Notes under the pieces: model-generated
The model's database searches: none
What the model was told of the DNA's origin: nothing
The model's input: only the letters and a program-made list of their open reading frames with translations
Assembly (NCBI RefSeq): GCF_001636405.1
Contig: NZ_KV440950.1
Coordinates: forward strand, 5,423,762-5,459,700
DNA from: Peribacillus frigoritolerans
Lineage (GTDB): Bacteria > Bacillota > Bacilli > Bacillales > DSM-1321
Length of the DNA stretch: 35,939 nucleotides
Direction of reading: 5' to 3'
Translations under genes and position numbers: made by a program
Shown here: piece after piece, positions 8,588 to 16,855 of the stretch
How positions within the stretch are numbered: position 1 is the first letter of the stretch
Layout of the letters: each line of letters starts with the position of its first letter

Positions 8588-8944
8588 TTAATCCCCCAAT
8601 TCCTGTTGTAATTTCTCCAGGCCTTTCTCTAAGTCTAATGCTGTCAGAACATCATCGAGACTAATTCCTAGTTCAATCAATGTTATTGCAACAGCAGGCT
8701 GGATTCCCGTAATTACAACTTTGGCCCCCATAAGCTTAGACATGCTAAAGACATCGCCTAATACCTTTGCGATAAAAGAATCAATAAAATCTATTGAGGT
8801 AATATCTATAACAACGCCATTCGCGCTTGTTTCATGAATCTTATGCAGTAAATCCTCTTGAAATTGAAGGGCTGTCACATCATCCAATTCCCACTGTATA
8901 GAGACTAACAAGCAGTCATAAAGCTTTAATATCGGAATCCTCAT
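8588..8944 (-). CDS. rsbS: RsbS, stressosome core STAS protein
   Basis: A 118-residue single STAS domain. The phosphorylation loop is [14 protein letters not shown] with the predicted target serine at residue 56 (Ser59 in B. subtilis). RsbS sequesters RsbT in the stressosome with RsbR paralogues. It is 2 nt from rsbR and preceded by GGTGGAGG. Confidence 0.94.
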   Translation of the reverse strand: MRIPILKLYDCLLVSIQWELDDVTALQFQEDLLHKIHETSANGVVIDITSIDFIDSFIAKVLGDVFSMSKLMGAKVVITGIQPAVAITLIELGISLDDVLTALDLEKGLEKLQQELGD

Positions 8945-8946
8945 AC

Positions 8947-9774
8947 TTATCCCTCCACCTTTACGATCTTACGGCTCGTTAATTCCAACGCAACTTCTAT
9001 CCCTTTTTTCAACGTATTCTTTGTAATCACTTCATTTAAATTAATGCCAAGATTAACGATGGTTTGAGCTATTTCAGGACGGATGCCGCATAGTATACAT
9101 TTGGCGCCCACTAATCGGACTGCTTCCGCTGCTTGAATGATATGGTGGGCAACCATGGTATCCACGACCGGCACGCCCGTAATATCAATAAGAACGACTT
9201 CAGATCTATGCTTAACCACGCCAGTCAACAGGTTTTCCATTATCTGTTTGGCTCGTTCCGTATCAATCGTACCAATCAGCGGCATTACCGTAATTCCTTC
9301 CAATACAGGAATGAGCGGTGCCGAAAGTTCTTGCAACGCTATTTTTTGCATGGAAACGGTTCTTTCCCAAGTTTGAGTATATATATTGACTATTTCATTA
9401 TTTATCGGTGTCGCCCATTTATCCAAATGGTTAACGAGATTGACTTGATTATCAGGAGTAACGAGACCCTTTTCCACCATTCCATTAATGACAATTAACG
9501 TGAACTTATGAAGTCCTTCATTGACGAAAGTAAGAGGCCATCCCAATTGGACGACTTTCTCGGCAAAATCTGAAAGCTTCAATGTGAATTCCTTGTTTTT
9601 ACTATCAACGTTCGTGATGATCATATCTATAAATTCACTGCTCGTTTGCGTGAACATTCGATCTGAGACAACTTTAATTAATCTTTCGTCCGTACTTTCC
9701 TTCATGATGCCCATCCACTCAGTAAGGATGTAATCTTGATTTTGCTTAATAAAATCGTAAACCAATTGATTCAT
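8947..9774 (-). CDS. rsbR: RsbR (RsbRA-type), stressosome sensor protein
   Basis: A 275-residue protein with a variable N-terminal non-heme globin-like domain (about 1-140) and a C-terminal STAS domain. Both regulatory threonine contexts are present: IGTIDTERA near residue 170 and [15 protein letters not shown] near residue 205. A GTG seven codons upstream is less likely than ATG 9774, which follows GGGAGGATATT and gives the family length. It is the first gene of the eight-gene rsb operon. Upstream lie a possible SigB-like promoter and a small ORF. Confidence 0.94.
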   Translation of the reverse strand: MNQLVYDFIKQNQDYILTEWMGIMKESTDERLIKVVSDRMFTQTSSEFIDMIITNVDSKNKEFTLKLSDFAEKVVQLGWPLTFVNEGLHKFTLIVINGMVEKGLVTPDNQVNLVNHLDKWATPINNEIVNIYTQTWERTVSMQKIALQELSAPLIPVLEGITVMPLIGTIDTERAKQIMENLLTGVVKHRSEVVLIDITGVPVVDTMVAHHIIQAAEAVRLVGAKCILCGIRPEIAQTIVNLGINLNEVITKNTLKKGIEVALELTSRKIVKVEG

Positions 9775-9897
9775 AATATCCTCCCATTCTAACACAATTG
9801 CTATGTTTCCCTGTCCACGTCACAAGGATGTTAACTAACTGTAATGTTATTTCCATTTGGATTTCCTTCGAGTTTCTCCACTGCACTTTTGCTTTTT

Positions 9898-10041
9898 TTA
9901 GGTATTTACAACATAACTACATACCCGAAATTCAGGTAAGAAAAACATAAATAAATGAAAAGTTAGGGAGATACAAAAAAAAACAATGACATTCCATCCA
10001 ATATCTAACTGTATAATGTTTTTATTCGTCAAATTTTTCAT
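9898..10041 (-). CDS. Candidate 47-residue membrane peptide upstream of rsbR
   Basis: An ORF with an AGGGAGG ribosome site four bases before ATG. It starts MKNLTNKNIIQLDIGW, then a hydrophobic, phenylalanine-rich segment (about residues 17-36, NVIVFFCISLTFHLFMFFLP) that could span the membrane once. It lies between the ndoA terminator and rsbR on the same strand, in a 415-nt interval with no other gene. No homologue is recognised. The evidence is the ribosome site plus a TM-like core. The spacing is short and AT-rich sequence yields hydrophobic peptides by chance, so this stays tentative. Confidence 0.35.
   Translation of the reverse strand: MKNLTNKNIIQLDIGWNVIVFFCISLTFHLFMFFLPEFRVCSYVVNT
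9921..9946 (-). promoter_or_regulatory. Possible second SigB-type promoter upstream of rsbR
   Basis: Minus strand GTTTTT, 14 nt, GGGTAT. The -10 is perfect for SigB and the -35 matches four of six. It lies about 150 nt upstream of rsbR inside the candidate peptide ORF. If real, SigB would also raise the whole stressosome operon. In B. subtilis the operon's front promoter uses SigA, and no strong SigA promoter is evident here. Confidence 0.4.
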
Positions 10042-10087
10042 ATTTCCTCCCTGTTTACTTTTTGGACACATGTTTATGTTATTTCAT

Positions 10088-10123
10088 AAAAAAAAACACG
10101 ATTCCCACAGTACAGGAATCGTG
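10088..10123 (-). terminator. Terminator of the ndoAI-ndoA unit
   Basis: Minus strand hairpin with CACGATTCC-type arms (GGGAATCGTG partner) followed by nine T residues, about 70 nt after the ndoA stop. It separates the toxin-antitoxin unit from the rsb operon. Confidence 0.9.
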
Positions 10124-10189
10124 CCATCTAAATAATATCAAGAATGATTTGTATTATAATAACGCCCGGTTTAACGGGAAAAATTTTCT

Positions 10190-10543
10190 TTAAAACTCAA
10201 TGAGGCCTAAACTTATTTGCAAAGCTTCATTGACTTTTTGCATCATCGGTTCGTCAAGATGCGTAATTTTATCAGTTAAACGCTGCTTATCGATTGTCCG
10301 GATCTGTTCTAATAAAATGACGGAATCCCGTTCGAATCCATACTTTTTTGCATTAATCTCAACATGTGTAGGCAATTTCGCTTTTTGAATTTGAGCTGTA
10401 ATGGCTGCCACGATCACAGTCGGACTAAAGCGATTACCAATATCGTTTTGTAAAATTAGTACCGGACGGGTTCCACCCTGCTCTGAACCGACTACCGGGG
10501 AAAGGTCTGCGAAGTATACGTCACCACGCTTAACAACAATCAA
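10190..10543 (-). CDS. ndoA: MazF-family mRNA endoribonuclease toxin EndoA
   Basis: A 117-residue MazF/PemK protein, the usual length. It opens with [24 protein letters not shown]; the conserved RGDVYFADL and [11 protein letters not shown] stretches and the [12 protein letters not shown] strand are visible. In B. subtilis EndoA cuts RNA at UACAU and is neutralised by the protein encoded just upstream, 4 nt away. The pair sits between alr and the rsb operon as in B. subtilis. Confidence 0.95.
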   Translation of the reverse strand: MIVVKRGDVYFADLSPVVGSEQGGTRPVLILQNDIGNRFSPTVIVAAITAQIQKAKLPTHVEINAKKYGFERDSVILLEQIRTIDKQRLTDKITHLDEPMMQKVNEALQISLGLIEF

Positions 10544-10547
10544 TGGC

Positions 10548-10829
10548 TCAGCCTCCGCTAACTAATCGTTCAACGCAATGACCAGCCTCGAATTCAGCCT
10601 GGAAGGCTTCAGAAGCAATCGTTAAATTAATGGCCGCCATTTCAATATAACCGCGTTTCATCGATTCACGAAACTCTTTCTTTTTACGTTCGCGAAGATA
10701 CATTTTTGTGGCACGATAAATAAATTCACTGCGATTCACATTTTCCTCACTCGCATACCCGTCTAACTCTGTTAAAAAATTTTGAGGTAATCGAATTAAT
10801 ATCTCTCTTGTTGCGCTGGATTCAGACAC
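10548..10829 (-). CDS. ndoAI: Antitoxin EndoAI (ribbon-helix-helix, MazE-like)
   Basis: A 93-residue protein with an N-terminal ribbon-helix-helix part ([17 protein letters not shown], then [14 protein letters not shown]) and the conserved C-terminal toxin-binding tail ending [16 protein letters not shown]. The GTG at 10829 is preferred over an ATG two codons earlier. The GGAGG site is 9 nt from GTG but only 3 nt from ATG, and the GTG start matches the B. subtilis N-terminus. It inhibits EndoA by blocking its active site. Confidence 0.93.
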   Translation of the reverse strand: MSESSATREILIRLPQNFLTELDGYASEENVNRSEFIYRATKMYLRERKKKEFRESMKRGYIEMAAINLTIASEAFQAEFEAGHCVERLVSGG

Positions 10830-10879
10830 AAACATACACCTCCACCATCACTACACACCTTTATTATATATCCTTTTCA

Positions 10880-10907
10880 ATATTACCATTAAAATGCCTA
10901 TCTGCAA
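10880..10907 (-). promoter_or_regulatory. Probable SigA promoter of ndoAI-ndoA
   Basis: Minus strand TTGCAG, 16 nt, TAATAT, about 50 nt before the antitoxin start. An alternative TATAAT lies 18 nt further downstream with a poor -35. Confidence 0.4.
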
Positions 10908-10989
10908 AGAGTATATTCTATTCTCAATCCTATTATCAGCATAATAAAGGAAATCTTATTCACAATCTTAGGATTTTTTTACAATCCGC

Positions 10990-12177
10990 TCATTCCAAAA
11001 TGAAGTTGCGTACATGATTCACCTGATTGTCTTTCAAATATATGCGGGGCACCCTTGCTCCTATCATGCATGTCACCTCATAGTTGATCGTTTCCAGTTT
11101 TGCCGCTATCTCATCGACAGTAATCGATTCATCCCCATCATTCCCGATTAATGTGACCACAGTTCCTACAGGGTATGGTCCAGGCAGCTTGATCATGCAT
11201 TGATCCATGCAAATCCTTCCGACTATGGGCACTCTTTTTCCATCCACAAGAACTTCCTGACCTTGCAGCTTACGGATCCAGCCGTCAGCATATCCGATTG
11301 GCAAAGTTCCAATCCATTCATCACCTTCAGCCGTATAAGTCGCTCCATAGCTAACGCTTTCACCCTTAGCAAGCTGTTTAACCGCGACCATCTCCGTTCT
11401 CAATGATATAGCCTGTTTTAATGGAAAGGGCAATATCGGCTTCATCTCCATGGAAGGACTCAAACCATACATGGAAATCCCCATTCTTACTGCATTCCAT
11501 TCTGAATCGGTGAACCTTAAAGAAGCTGCACTATTGGCTGCATGAACATATTCCGGCTTTCCCGTCAATTCGGAAAGCATCCCTTTAAAAAAGGCAAGCT
11601 GCTTTTCATATAAGTCCGTCTTCATTTCATCCGCAGTCGCGAAATGAGTGAATATCCCTTGGAAATTGAAACAAGTTTCCCTCTTAAGCAAACTTTCCAC
11701 TTTCATGAGTTGACCTTTATCTCGAATGCCGATTCTCCCCATGCCGCTATCCACTTTTACATGGATTTGCAAAACTTGTCCCGGTTTCAACAAATCCTTT
11801 GCCTTCTCCAACCATGCTTCATCGAAAACCGTCACGGAAATACCATGCTCGGCAGCAAGCGCTGCACTTTCAGGCCTAGAAGCCCCAAGGACAAGAATCG
11901 GAGCCAATATACCTTTTTTCCGTAAGGCAAGAGCTTCATCCAAAAAAGCTACACTTAAAAAATCCGCCCCCGCATCAAGCGCCGTTTTAGCCACTTCATA
12001 GTCCCCGTGGCCATAAGCATTGGCTTTGACGACAGCGAAAAGACTAACGCCCTTTTTCAGACTTTTTTTCATTGAAGAGATATTTTCAAAAATATTATCC
12101 AAATTTACTTCTGCCCACGTATCTCGATGAAATACTTTCGTTTCCAAGACCTTTTCCTTCTTTCCTACACTCACCAT
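10990..12177 (-). CDS. alr: Alanine racemase
   Basis: A 395-residue PLP enzyme making D-alanine for peptidoglycan. The PLP lysine is in [18 protein letters not shown] (residues about 47-64), the second catalytic tyrosine is in [10 protein letters not shown] near residue 273, and the substrate-side motif [12 protein letters not shown] follows near residue 321. It feeds ddl, which is in the same window. The start is uncertain. ATG 12177 has only a weak GGGAAG site, while a TTG at 12147 (after GAAGGAAAAGG) would give a product starting [13 protein letters not shown], closer to B. subtilis Alr. Confidence 0.94.
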   Translation of the reverse strand: MVSVGKKEKVLETKVFHRDTWAEVNLDNIFENISSMKKSLKKGVSLFAVVKANAYGHGDYEVAKTALDAGADFLSVAFLDEALALRKKGILAPILVLGASRPESAALAAEHGISVTVFDEAWLEKAKDLLKPGQVLQIHVKVDSGMGRIGIRDKGQLMKVESLLKRETCFNFQGIFTHFATADEMKTDLYEKQLAFFKGMLSELTGKPEYVHAANSAASLRFTDSEWNAVRMGISMYGLSPSMEMKPILPFPLKQAISLRTEMVAVKQLAKGESVSYGATYTAEGDEWIGTLPIGYADGWIRKLQGQEVLVDGKRVPIVGRICMDQCMIKLPGPYPVGTVVTLIGNDGDESITVDEIAAKLETINYEVTCMIGARVPRIYLKDNQVNHVRNFILE

Positions 12178-12317
12178 AAGATTCTTCCCAGTAGCGAAGT
12201 TTTCGTTTCATTATAGGACCATTCTATAACCAACCGCTAGAAAGATAAAGTGCTTTTTCACCTTGATCCTCATTTCCCGGCTGCCAGCCTAAATCAAATA
12301 ATGGGTTAAAAAAGGTC

Positions 12318-12387
12318 AACAAGCCGCTTCCCCGCCTATCCTACCTAGAAGAAACCTTCGTAAGGAGACGGGAAACATCAGCTTGTT
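12318..12387 (-). terminator. Long structured 3' element after ydcC, probable terminator
   Basis: AACAAGC (minus, 12381-12387) pairs with GCTTGTT (12318-12324), and inside it TTTCCCG pairs with CGGGGAA, giving a long hairpin of about 70 nt. It is followed on the minus strand by GACC and six T residues. It begins 9 nt after the ydcC stop. It is longer than usual for a terminator and might carry another role. Confidence 0.5.
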
Positions 12388-12395
12388 ATGTAATC

Positions 12396-13400
12396 CTATT
12401 TGACTGGATCTTCCCCAACCGAACGGGCGACTTCTATCATCTCTTCCTGTGACAAATCCTTTGATGCTATCATGTAATCGACACCTTCAAAAGTCCATGC
12501 AATCGTATTTCCCGTCATGGCCCCGACAGTATAACCCAAATCAACAGGTTCTCCATTCACATTCGTCGAAACGGAAGTTTGGACTACCTCAGCTTTTTCC
12601 TGAACTAATGTAAAACTTTTTGTACCCTCATACGTCAAAACGACACGTTCTCCCTTTTCCGTCGTAATTTCTTTTTCTTCCGTTAAATTCATATCGCCAA
12701 TATTTTCAGGGTATTTCACTGCAAACCCCTCATTTTGGACTTCTGCCATAACGGGAGCTTCAAGTTGTGCACTTGTCATGTTTTTCTTCATGTCAAATGA
12801 ATCTTTATCAAAACTCGTATCGAATTTTACTTTTGAGAATTCAACAAGAACCAAAGCGGTCCTATCAGGGTCCATGACTTTTACACTGACTGGGGATAAA
12901 TCCTTTTTGTTTATAGTAATCTCTTGATATGGCAACATTTTATTGTTTTGGTAGCGCGTTTTCGTTTCAAAGACATAGTGTTTATCCGTTTCTTTATATG
13001 TCGCACTTTTATCTTCCGTAATGTCTTTCACCAACGACTCGAACAAATAGGCCTGACTGCTGTTCTCCGGCCACTCGCTTTGAAATTTAAAACTTTTATT
13101 CAAAGCAGGCGTCAAAACGTATACACCATCATCATTTTTCAAAATCATCTGGCTTTGATCTTTCTCTTCATTTTTCAGATTCACTCGGTAAAAAGAAGGG
13201 TCCTTATGCCAAATCTCCACATTATACACTTGAGGTTCCGTCCCCATCTTTAATGTCATCTTCGCGTTAGCTTTATATCCTTTCATTTCACCAAGCTTCT
13301 CATTCAATTCACTCACTACGTCACTCTGCGATTTTTGGCCGCAAGCAGAAAGAGCAAGCAAGAGCATGATCCCTGCAAAAAGCATTACCATCTTCTTCAT
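12396..13400 (-). CDS. ydcC: Sporulation-associated lipoprotein YdcC (LolA-like fold)
   Basis: A 334-residue exported lipoprotein. A signal peptide with lipobox LSAC (cysteine at residue 20) precedes a mature part starting GQKSQSDVV. The first two thirds resemble the LolA-like/outer-membrane-sorting fold (MILKNDDGVYVLTPALNKSF), followed by a DUF4367-type C-terminal region with DYMIASKDLSQEEMIEVARS at its end. The B. subtilis homologue lies at the same place between acpS and alr and is expressed in sporulation. Its biochemical role is not known. No strong SigA promoter was recognised in the 242-nt gap upstream. Confidence 0.88.
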   Translation of the reverse strand: MKKMVMLFAGIMLLLALSACGQKSQSDVVSELNEKLGEMKGYKANAKMTLKMGTEPQVYNVEIWHKDPSFYRVNLKNEEKDQSQMILKNDDGVYVLTPALNKSFKFQSEWPENSSQAYLFESLVKDITEDKSATYKETDKHYVFETKTRYQNNKMLPYQEITINKKDLSPVSVKVMDPDRTALVLVEFSKVKFDTSFDKDSFDMKKNMTSAQLEAPVMAEVQNEGFAVKYPENIGDMNLTEEKEITTEKGERVVLTYEGTKSFTLVQEKAEVVQTSVSTNVNGEPVDLGYTVGAMTGNTIAWTFEGVDYMIASKDLSQEEMIEVARSVGEDPVK

Positions 13401-13571
13401 CTTTTCAACCCCTTTTTGTCATTTGAACGTAAAAGGGAGAGGAAAAGGCAGGATCCGGACATTGGCTCGACTGATGTTTTAAATTCCTCAGTATTTTAGA
13501 CAGGACCATTTCTCGATCCGGCTAAAAACTTTTCGAGAGCACCTACTCTGCCATGTACCTTTTACCGGGCC

Positions 13572-13616
13572 TTGTCTCCCTATAGCACTAAATGTATATG
13601 AGACAACCTTAAGGTT
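13572..13616 (-). repeat. Inverted repeat plus adjacent palindrome between acpS and ydcC
   Basis: TTGTCTC (13572-13578) and GAGACAA (13600-13606) form 7-bp arms around 21 nt. Directly abutting is the perfect 12-bp palindrome AACCTTAAGGTT (13605-13616). They lie just after the acpS stop on the minus strand and upstream of ydcC. No T-run follows, so this is not a standard terminator; protein binding is possible. Confidence 0.5.
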
Positions 13617-13642
13617 TATGACCCGATTGGACAAAACTCCAC

Positions 13643-13993
13643 TCACCCTTCAATTACGACTTGAGCAACCGCATAATCCCTGCTATGGCTAATCGAAAGG
13701 TGGACCCCTTTAGAAAACGGCTTTGAAATCACCGGCTTCCCTTTATCATCCGAGATGATTTCAATATCCAAAAAGGATAAGTGCTTACCGATCCCTGTAC
13801 CGTACGCTTTTGAAAAAGCCTCCTTTGCCGCAAAACGGCCAGCAAAATACTCGACCTTCCTTCTTCCATTTAACTTTTCGAAAATCAAGATTTCACTTTC
13901 CGTCAATATACGCTCCTTTAAACGGGGTTGCCGATTAATCAATGTTTCCATTCTATCCAACTCAGTAATGTCCACGCCTATACCTTTAATCAC
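13643..13993 (-). CDS. acpS: Holo-[acyl-carrier-protein] synthase
   Basis: A 116-residue AcpS-type phosphopantetheinyl transferase that moves 4'-phosphopantetheine from CoA to apo-ACP. The three family motifs are clear: GIGVDITELDR at the N-terminus, FAGRFAAKEAFSKAYGTGIG near residues 50-69 (metal and CoA binding) and VHLSISHSRDYAVAQ near the end. The start codon is GTG after GAGGTG. It is transcribed divergently from the rhomboid gene. Confidence 0.95.
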   Translation of the reverse strand: MIKGIGVDITELDRMETLINRQPRLKERILTESEILIFEKLNGRRKVEYFAGRFAAKEAFSKAYGTGIGKHLSFLDIEIISDDKGKPVISKPFSKGVHLSISHSRDYAVAQVVIEG

Positions 13994-14100
13994 TTTGACA
14001 CCTCTTCTATTAATTTAATAAGTTGCATATCATTAGGAGGACTCTTTTACCTGAAAATGATAATATTGTATCTAATTAAAAACGATATAAGGAGGAATTT

Positions 14101-14691
14101 ATGTTTACAAGAACAGAAAGCTTCCGTGAATATGCAAATTCTTATCGAGCTGTAACTGTGCTCATACTCATTATGATGCTTGTATTCGTTCTCGTCCTTT
14201 TCCCCGTACTTCCCGGCAATGCACTCTTTTATTATGGCACAGGTGTGAATTTATATATCGCTGATGGACAATGGTGGCGTTTGATCACCCCCATCTTTCT
14301 ACATAGCACGTTTACACATTTACTGTTTAATGGATTCTCACTTGCCATCTTTGGTCCATTCCTGGAGAAATTACTTGGAGCCTTCAAGTTTTCAATCTTC
14401 TTTTTATCGACAGGAATCCTTGCCAATATCGCAACCTTCCTGATTAACCCACTGACATATAACCACGTAGGTGCTAGCGGAGCAATTTTTGGTTTACTCG
14501 GATTCTTTCTATATCTTGTGCTGTTCAATAAAACCAATTTTACTAACAACGAAAGAAATACAGTATATACATTGACCGGAATTGCCATTATCATGACTTT
14601 CATCCAGCCGCAGATCAACGTTGTCGGTCATTTGGCTGGAATGGCAACCGGCTTTTTAACAGCTCCATTATTCTTAAGAAAAAAATGGTAG
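14101..14691 (+). CDS. ydcA: Rhomboid-family intramembrane serine protease (YdcA)
   Basis: A 196-residue, six-helix membrane protein. The catalytic serine is in HVGASGAIFG (Ser126) and the histidine is in NVVGHLAGMATG (His177), the rhomboid Ser-His dyad. The oxyanion/His pair before it is in FLHSTFTHLLFNGFSL with HxxxN-like spacing. A strong AAGGAGG site precedes ATG. The substrate is not known; position next to acpS matches B. subtilis ydcA. It is followed by its own terminator, which overlaps the 3' end of the convergent ydbT. Confidence 0.92.
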   Translation: MFTRTESFREYANSYRAVTVLILIMMLVFVLVLFPVLPGNALFYYGTGVNLYIADGQWWRLITPIFLHSTFTHLLFNGFSLAIFGPFLEKLLGAFKFSIFFLSTGILANIATFLINPLTYNHVGASGAIFGLLGFFLYLVLFNKTNFTNNERNTVYTLTGIAIIMTFIQPQINVVGHLAGMATGFLTAPLFLRKKW

Positions 14692-14696
14692 GCCAA

Positions 14697-14741
14697 ACAG
14701 CCGACTCTTCCTTTCAATCATTGGGAGTCGACTGTTTTTTT
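14697..14741 (+). terminator. Terminator of the rhomboid gene, overlapping ydbT
   Basis: ACAGCCGACTC pairs with GAGTCGACTGT (one mismatch) followed by seven T residues. The falling arm lies inside the last codons of the convergent ydbT, whose stop is at 14718. On the minus strand the T-run after the hairpin is weak. Confidence 0.8.
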
Positions 14742-16181
14742 AGGTGAATACCATGATTTAATTATTAGGCAATCCTTTTCTTCCACATCAGCAACCATAC
14801 CGACCCGGGAGGTAATCCCTGATTTAATCGATGCTGTAATGGTGGCTAATTCTTTTCGATTCTGAAACCAGCTTTTTTTATATGTGATTGATTGAATTCT
14901 GCTTCTCTGCATGATCAATGTTTGCTTCGAGAAAAAACGGCTGCTCAATAGCAATAAATTCCCTTCTATGCTCCAACCTGCATCTCTATATTGCATGTAT
15001 GCCCAAAAAATCGCCAACGGTACAAGCAAGAAGGAAAGATAACCCCAAGGTCTGAAAAACCATACCAAGGCACCGATGATCGGGATGAGGTATAGAAACT
15101 TTCGAAACACATACCTGGAAAGTGCACGCTTGGGTATTGGTGTCATCTCCGTATCCGTTTCATAAACCGGTAAAATTTCCATGATTTTCTTCTGTAAATG
15201 CTTCTTTCTGATTAAAGGGAACAGCATGATGGAAAGACTTTCTTTATCTTCCATGCTCCCTCCCGCATATTCAATATAAACCGTCGCCAATCCCAATGGC
15301 TTTCGAATTAAATTCTCCATGATCCGGATACCTTGAATTTTATGGATAGGGATTGTCAGCCGTCTTTTCTCGAGAAGCCCCCTGGAAATAACGATCTCCT
15401 CATCCGTTTTTATCACGGTAAAGGAAGCGTATTTAATTACCATACTTAATGTGGCCAGCACATAAACCGCCAATAAAGCCACAAGGGCAAACAAGGTCAG
15501 AATGAAGGTCCCCATTTCAATAAAATCTTCATAATCCTTAAATATTCTCTGAAAAGGTATCATTTCATCGAACTGTGAAATAAAAGCGACTGCCCCGGAT
15601 AGGAAGACACCTACCGCTCCCGAAGTGGCAGCCATAGCGACTAGCTGCGGCAGCGTTTGCTTAAAAACGGAAGATGATTTTGCAGCAATTTCATTATCCG
15701 CGACTTCATCTTTATCCCTATCAAATGGGTTATACGCATTTTTTTCCTCACTTATATAAGCATTGATTCGATCCGCATCACTTTTCCTTATGGCTGATAA
15801 TACGGCATCCGCCTGAGACCCGCCTGCCGTTTCAATATTCAGCTTCACCAGGCTGAATACCCTCTGTATGATGCCCTCTGATATATCCATGCTATGAATC
15901 CGATCAAACTTTATATACCGTTTCTTCCTTACGAATACCCCGGACTCAATTCTGAATTCTCCCTCTTCTATCCGATATGTAAAGCGTAACCATTGCAAGA
16001 ATGCATTCCCTATAATCAAAAGTATAATAATGGCAATGACCAGCGGTTGTATCCATCCGGGAATTCCTTCATTCTTCCCAGGAATGACGACCACTAATAA
16101 AAAAGGGATGACTAACTCCTTAATCGATTTAATGATGTTAAGCAATACAGCTATGGGGTGAAGCCTTTTAGGATCAGACAT
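14718..16181 (-). CDS. ydbT: bPH2/DUF304 membrane protein YdbT
   Basis: A 487-residue multi-pass protein. Paired hydrophobic hairpins (about residues 15-55, 170-250 and 350-395) are each followed by a bacterial PH-like DUF304 domain; the recurrent feature is a run such as RKKRYIKFDRIHSMDI, RLTIPIHKIQGIRIME and QTLIMQRSRIQSITY. It forms a two-gene unit with ydbS, whose 3' end it overlaps by 8 nt. In B. subtilis ydbST was linked to resistance to linear lipopeptide or antimicrobial compounds made by relatives; the mechanism is unknown. ATG 16181 follows GGAGGAAGAAG; the longer upstream frame was rejected. Confidence 0.9.
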   Translation of the reverse strand: MSDPKRLHPIAVLLNIIKSIKELVIPFLLVVVIPGKNEGIPGWIQPLVIAIIILLIIGNAFLQWLRFTYRIEEGEFRIESGVFVRKKRYIKFDRIHSMDISEGIIQRVFSLVKLNIETAGGSQADAVLSAIRKSDADRINAYISEEKNAYNPFDRDKDEVADNEIAAKSSSVFKQTLPQLVAMAATSGAVGVFLSGAVAFISQFDEMIPFQRIFKDYEDFIEMGTFILTLFALVALLAVYVLATLSMVIKYASFTVIKTDEEIVISRGLLEKRRLTIPIHKIQGIRIMENLIRKPLGLATVYIEYAGGSMEDKESLSIMLFPLIRKKHLQKKIMEILPVYETDTEMTPIPKRALSRYVFRKFLYLIPIIGALVWFFRPWGYLSFLLVPLAIFWAYMQYRDAGWSIEGNLLLLSSRFFSKQTLIMQRSRIQSITYKKSWFQNRKELATITASIKSGITSRVGMVADVEEKDCLIIKSWYSPKKTVDSQ

Positions 16182-16647
16182 CTTCTTCCTCCACACTTGC
16201 CATTCTCGAAATATAATGCCGCAATTCATCTGCCTCTGCAAGGTCCAAGGCAGGGATAACATGAAGAGTCGCTGCAGTGGAAATTTCAACGGAGGCTAAA
16301 TCGTATTTTCTTAATAATGGCCCTTGCTTCGTTTCAACATGCTGAACCCTTATCATGGGTATGAGTGTTCTTTTAATGATGAAAATACCACTTTGGATAT
16401 CAATTTCAGTATTTCTTACCTCGTAACGCCACCTCTTCCATTTAACCGACGGAATCAGAAAGATGGCCAGAAAGGATTGGATTGTCGAAATTAGGACCAA
16501 CGCACCAATCACCCAATATGTCCAATCAAAAATGATTGTAAGCACGAGTACGGCGATGCTTATAATCCAGGTTATTGAACAGCTTATAAGACCACTGATT
16601 TTCCATACGGTTAAGGCCTTATTCGATATACGATTTTCAGGTTCCAT
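16174..16647 (-). CDS. ydbS: bPH2/DUF304 membrane protein YdbS
   Basis: A 157-residue protein with two transmembrane helices (about residues 16-60) and one DUF304 PH-like domain with IFIIKRTLIPMIRVQHVETKQG. ATG 16647 follows GAAGAGGAGAAG. Two upstream ATGs in frame (16695, 16707) lack good ribosome sites, and the likely transcription start near 16703 argues against the outer one. It is first in the ydbS-ydbT unit, separated from cshA by a strong terminator. Confidence 0.88.
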   Translation of the reverse strand: MEPENRISNKALTVWKISGLISCSITWIISIAVLVLTIIFDWTYWVIGALVLISTIQSFLAIFLIPSVKWKRWRYEVRNTEIDIQSGIFIIKRTLIPMIRVQHVETKQGPLLRKYDLASVEISTAATLHVIPALDLAEADELRHYISRMASVEEEDV

Positions 16648-16709
16648 GTGCTTCTCCTCTTCCGGACAGGTAATGCTAATTGAATCATCATCCATCCTTG
16701 CTTTCATCC

Positions 16710-16739
16710 ATTATACTATATTTAAATACTGGAAATTAA
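16710..16739 (-). promoter_or_regulatory. Probable SigA promoter of ydbS-ydbT
   Basis: Minus strand TTAATT, 18 nt, TATAAT, downstream of the cshA terminator and about 60 nt before the ydbS start. Confidence 0.45.
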
Positions 16740-16815
16740 CCCCTTTTCAAACAAAGGCTGTGAGCATTCCATCCAAAAACCGCGGACACCTTTCATGAAG
16801 AGTTGGAGATGCACA

Positions 16816-16845
16816 TAAAAAAATGCCGCTCAAATGAGCGGCATT
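16816..16845 (-). terminator. Terminator of cshA
   Basis: Minus strand AATGCCGCTC pairs perfectly with GAGCGGCATT around a 4-nt loop and is followed by seven or eight T residues, 11 nt after the cshA stop. Confidence 0.93.
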
Positions 16846-16855
16846 CCCAATTCAA

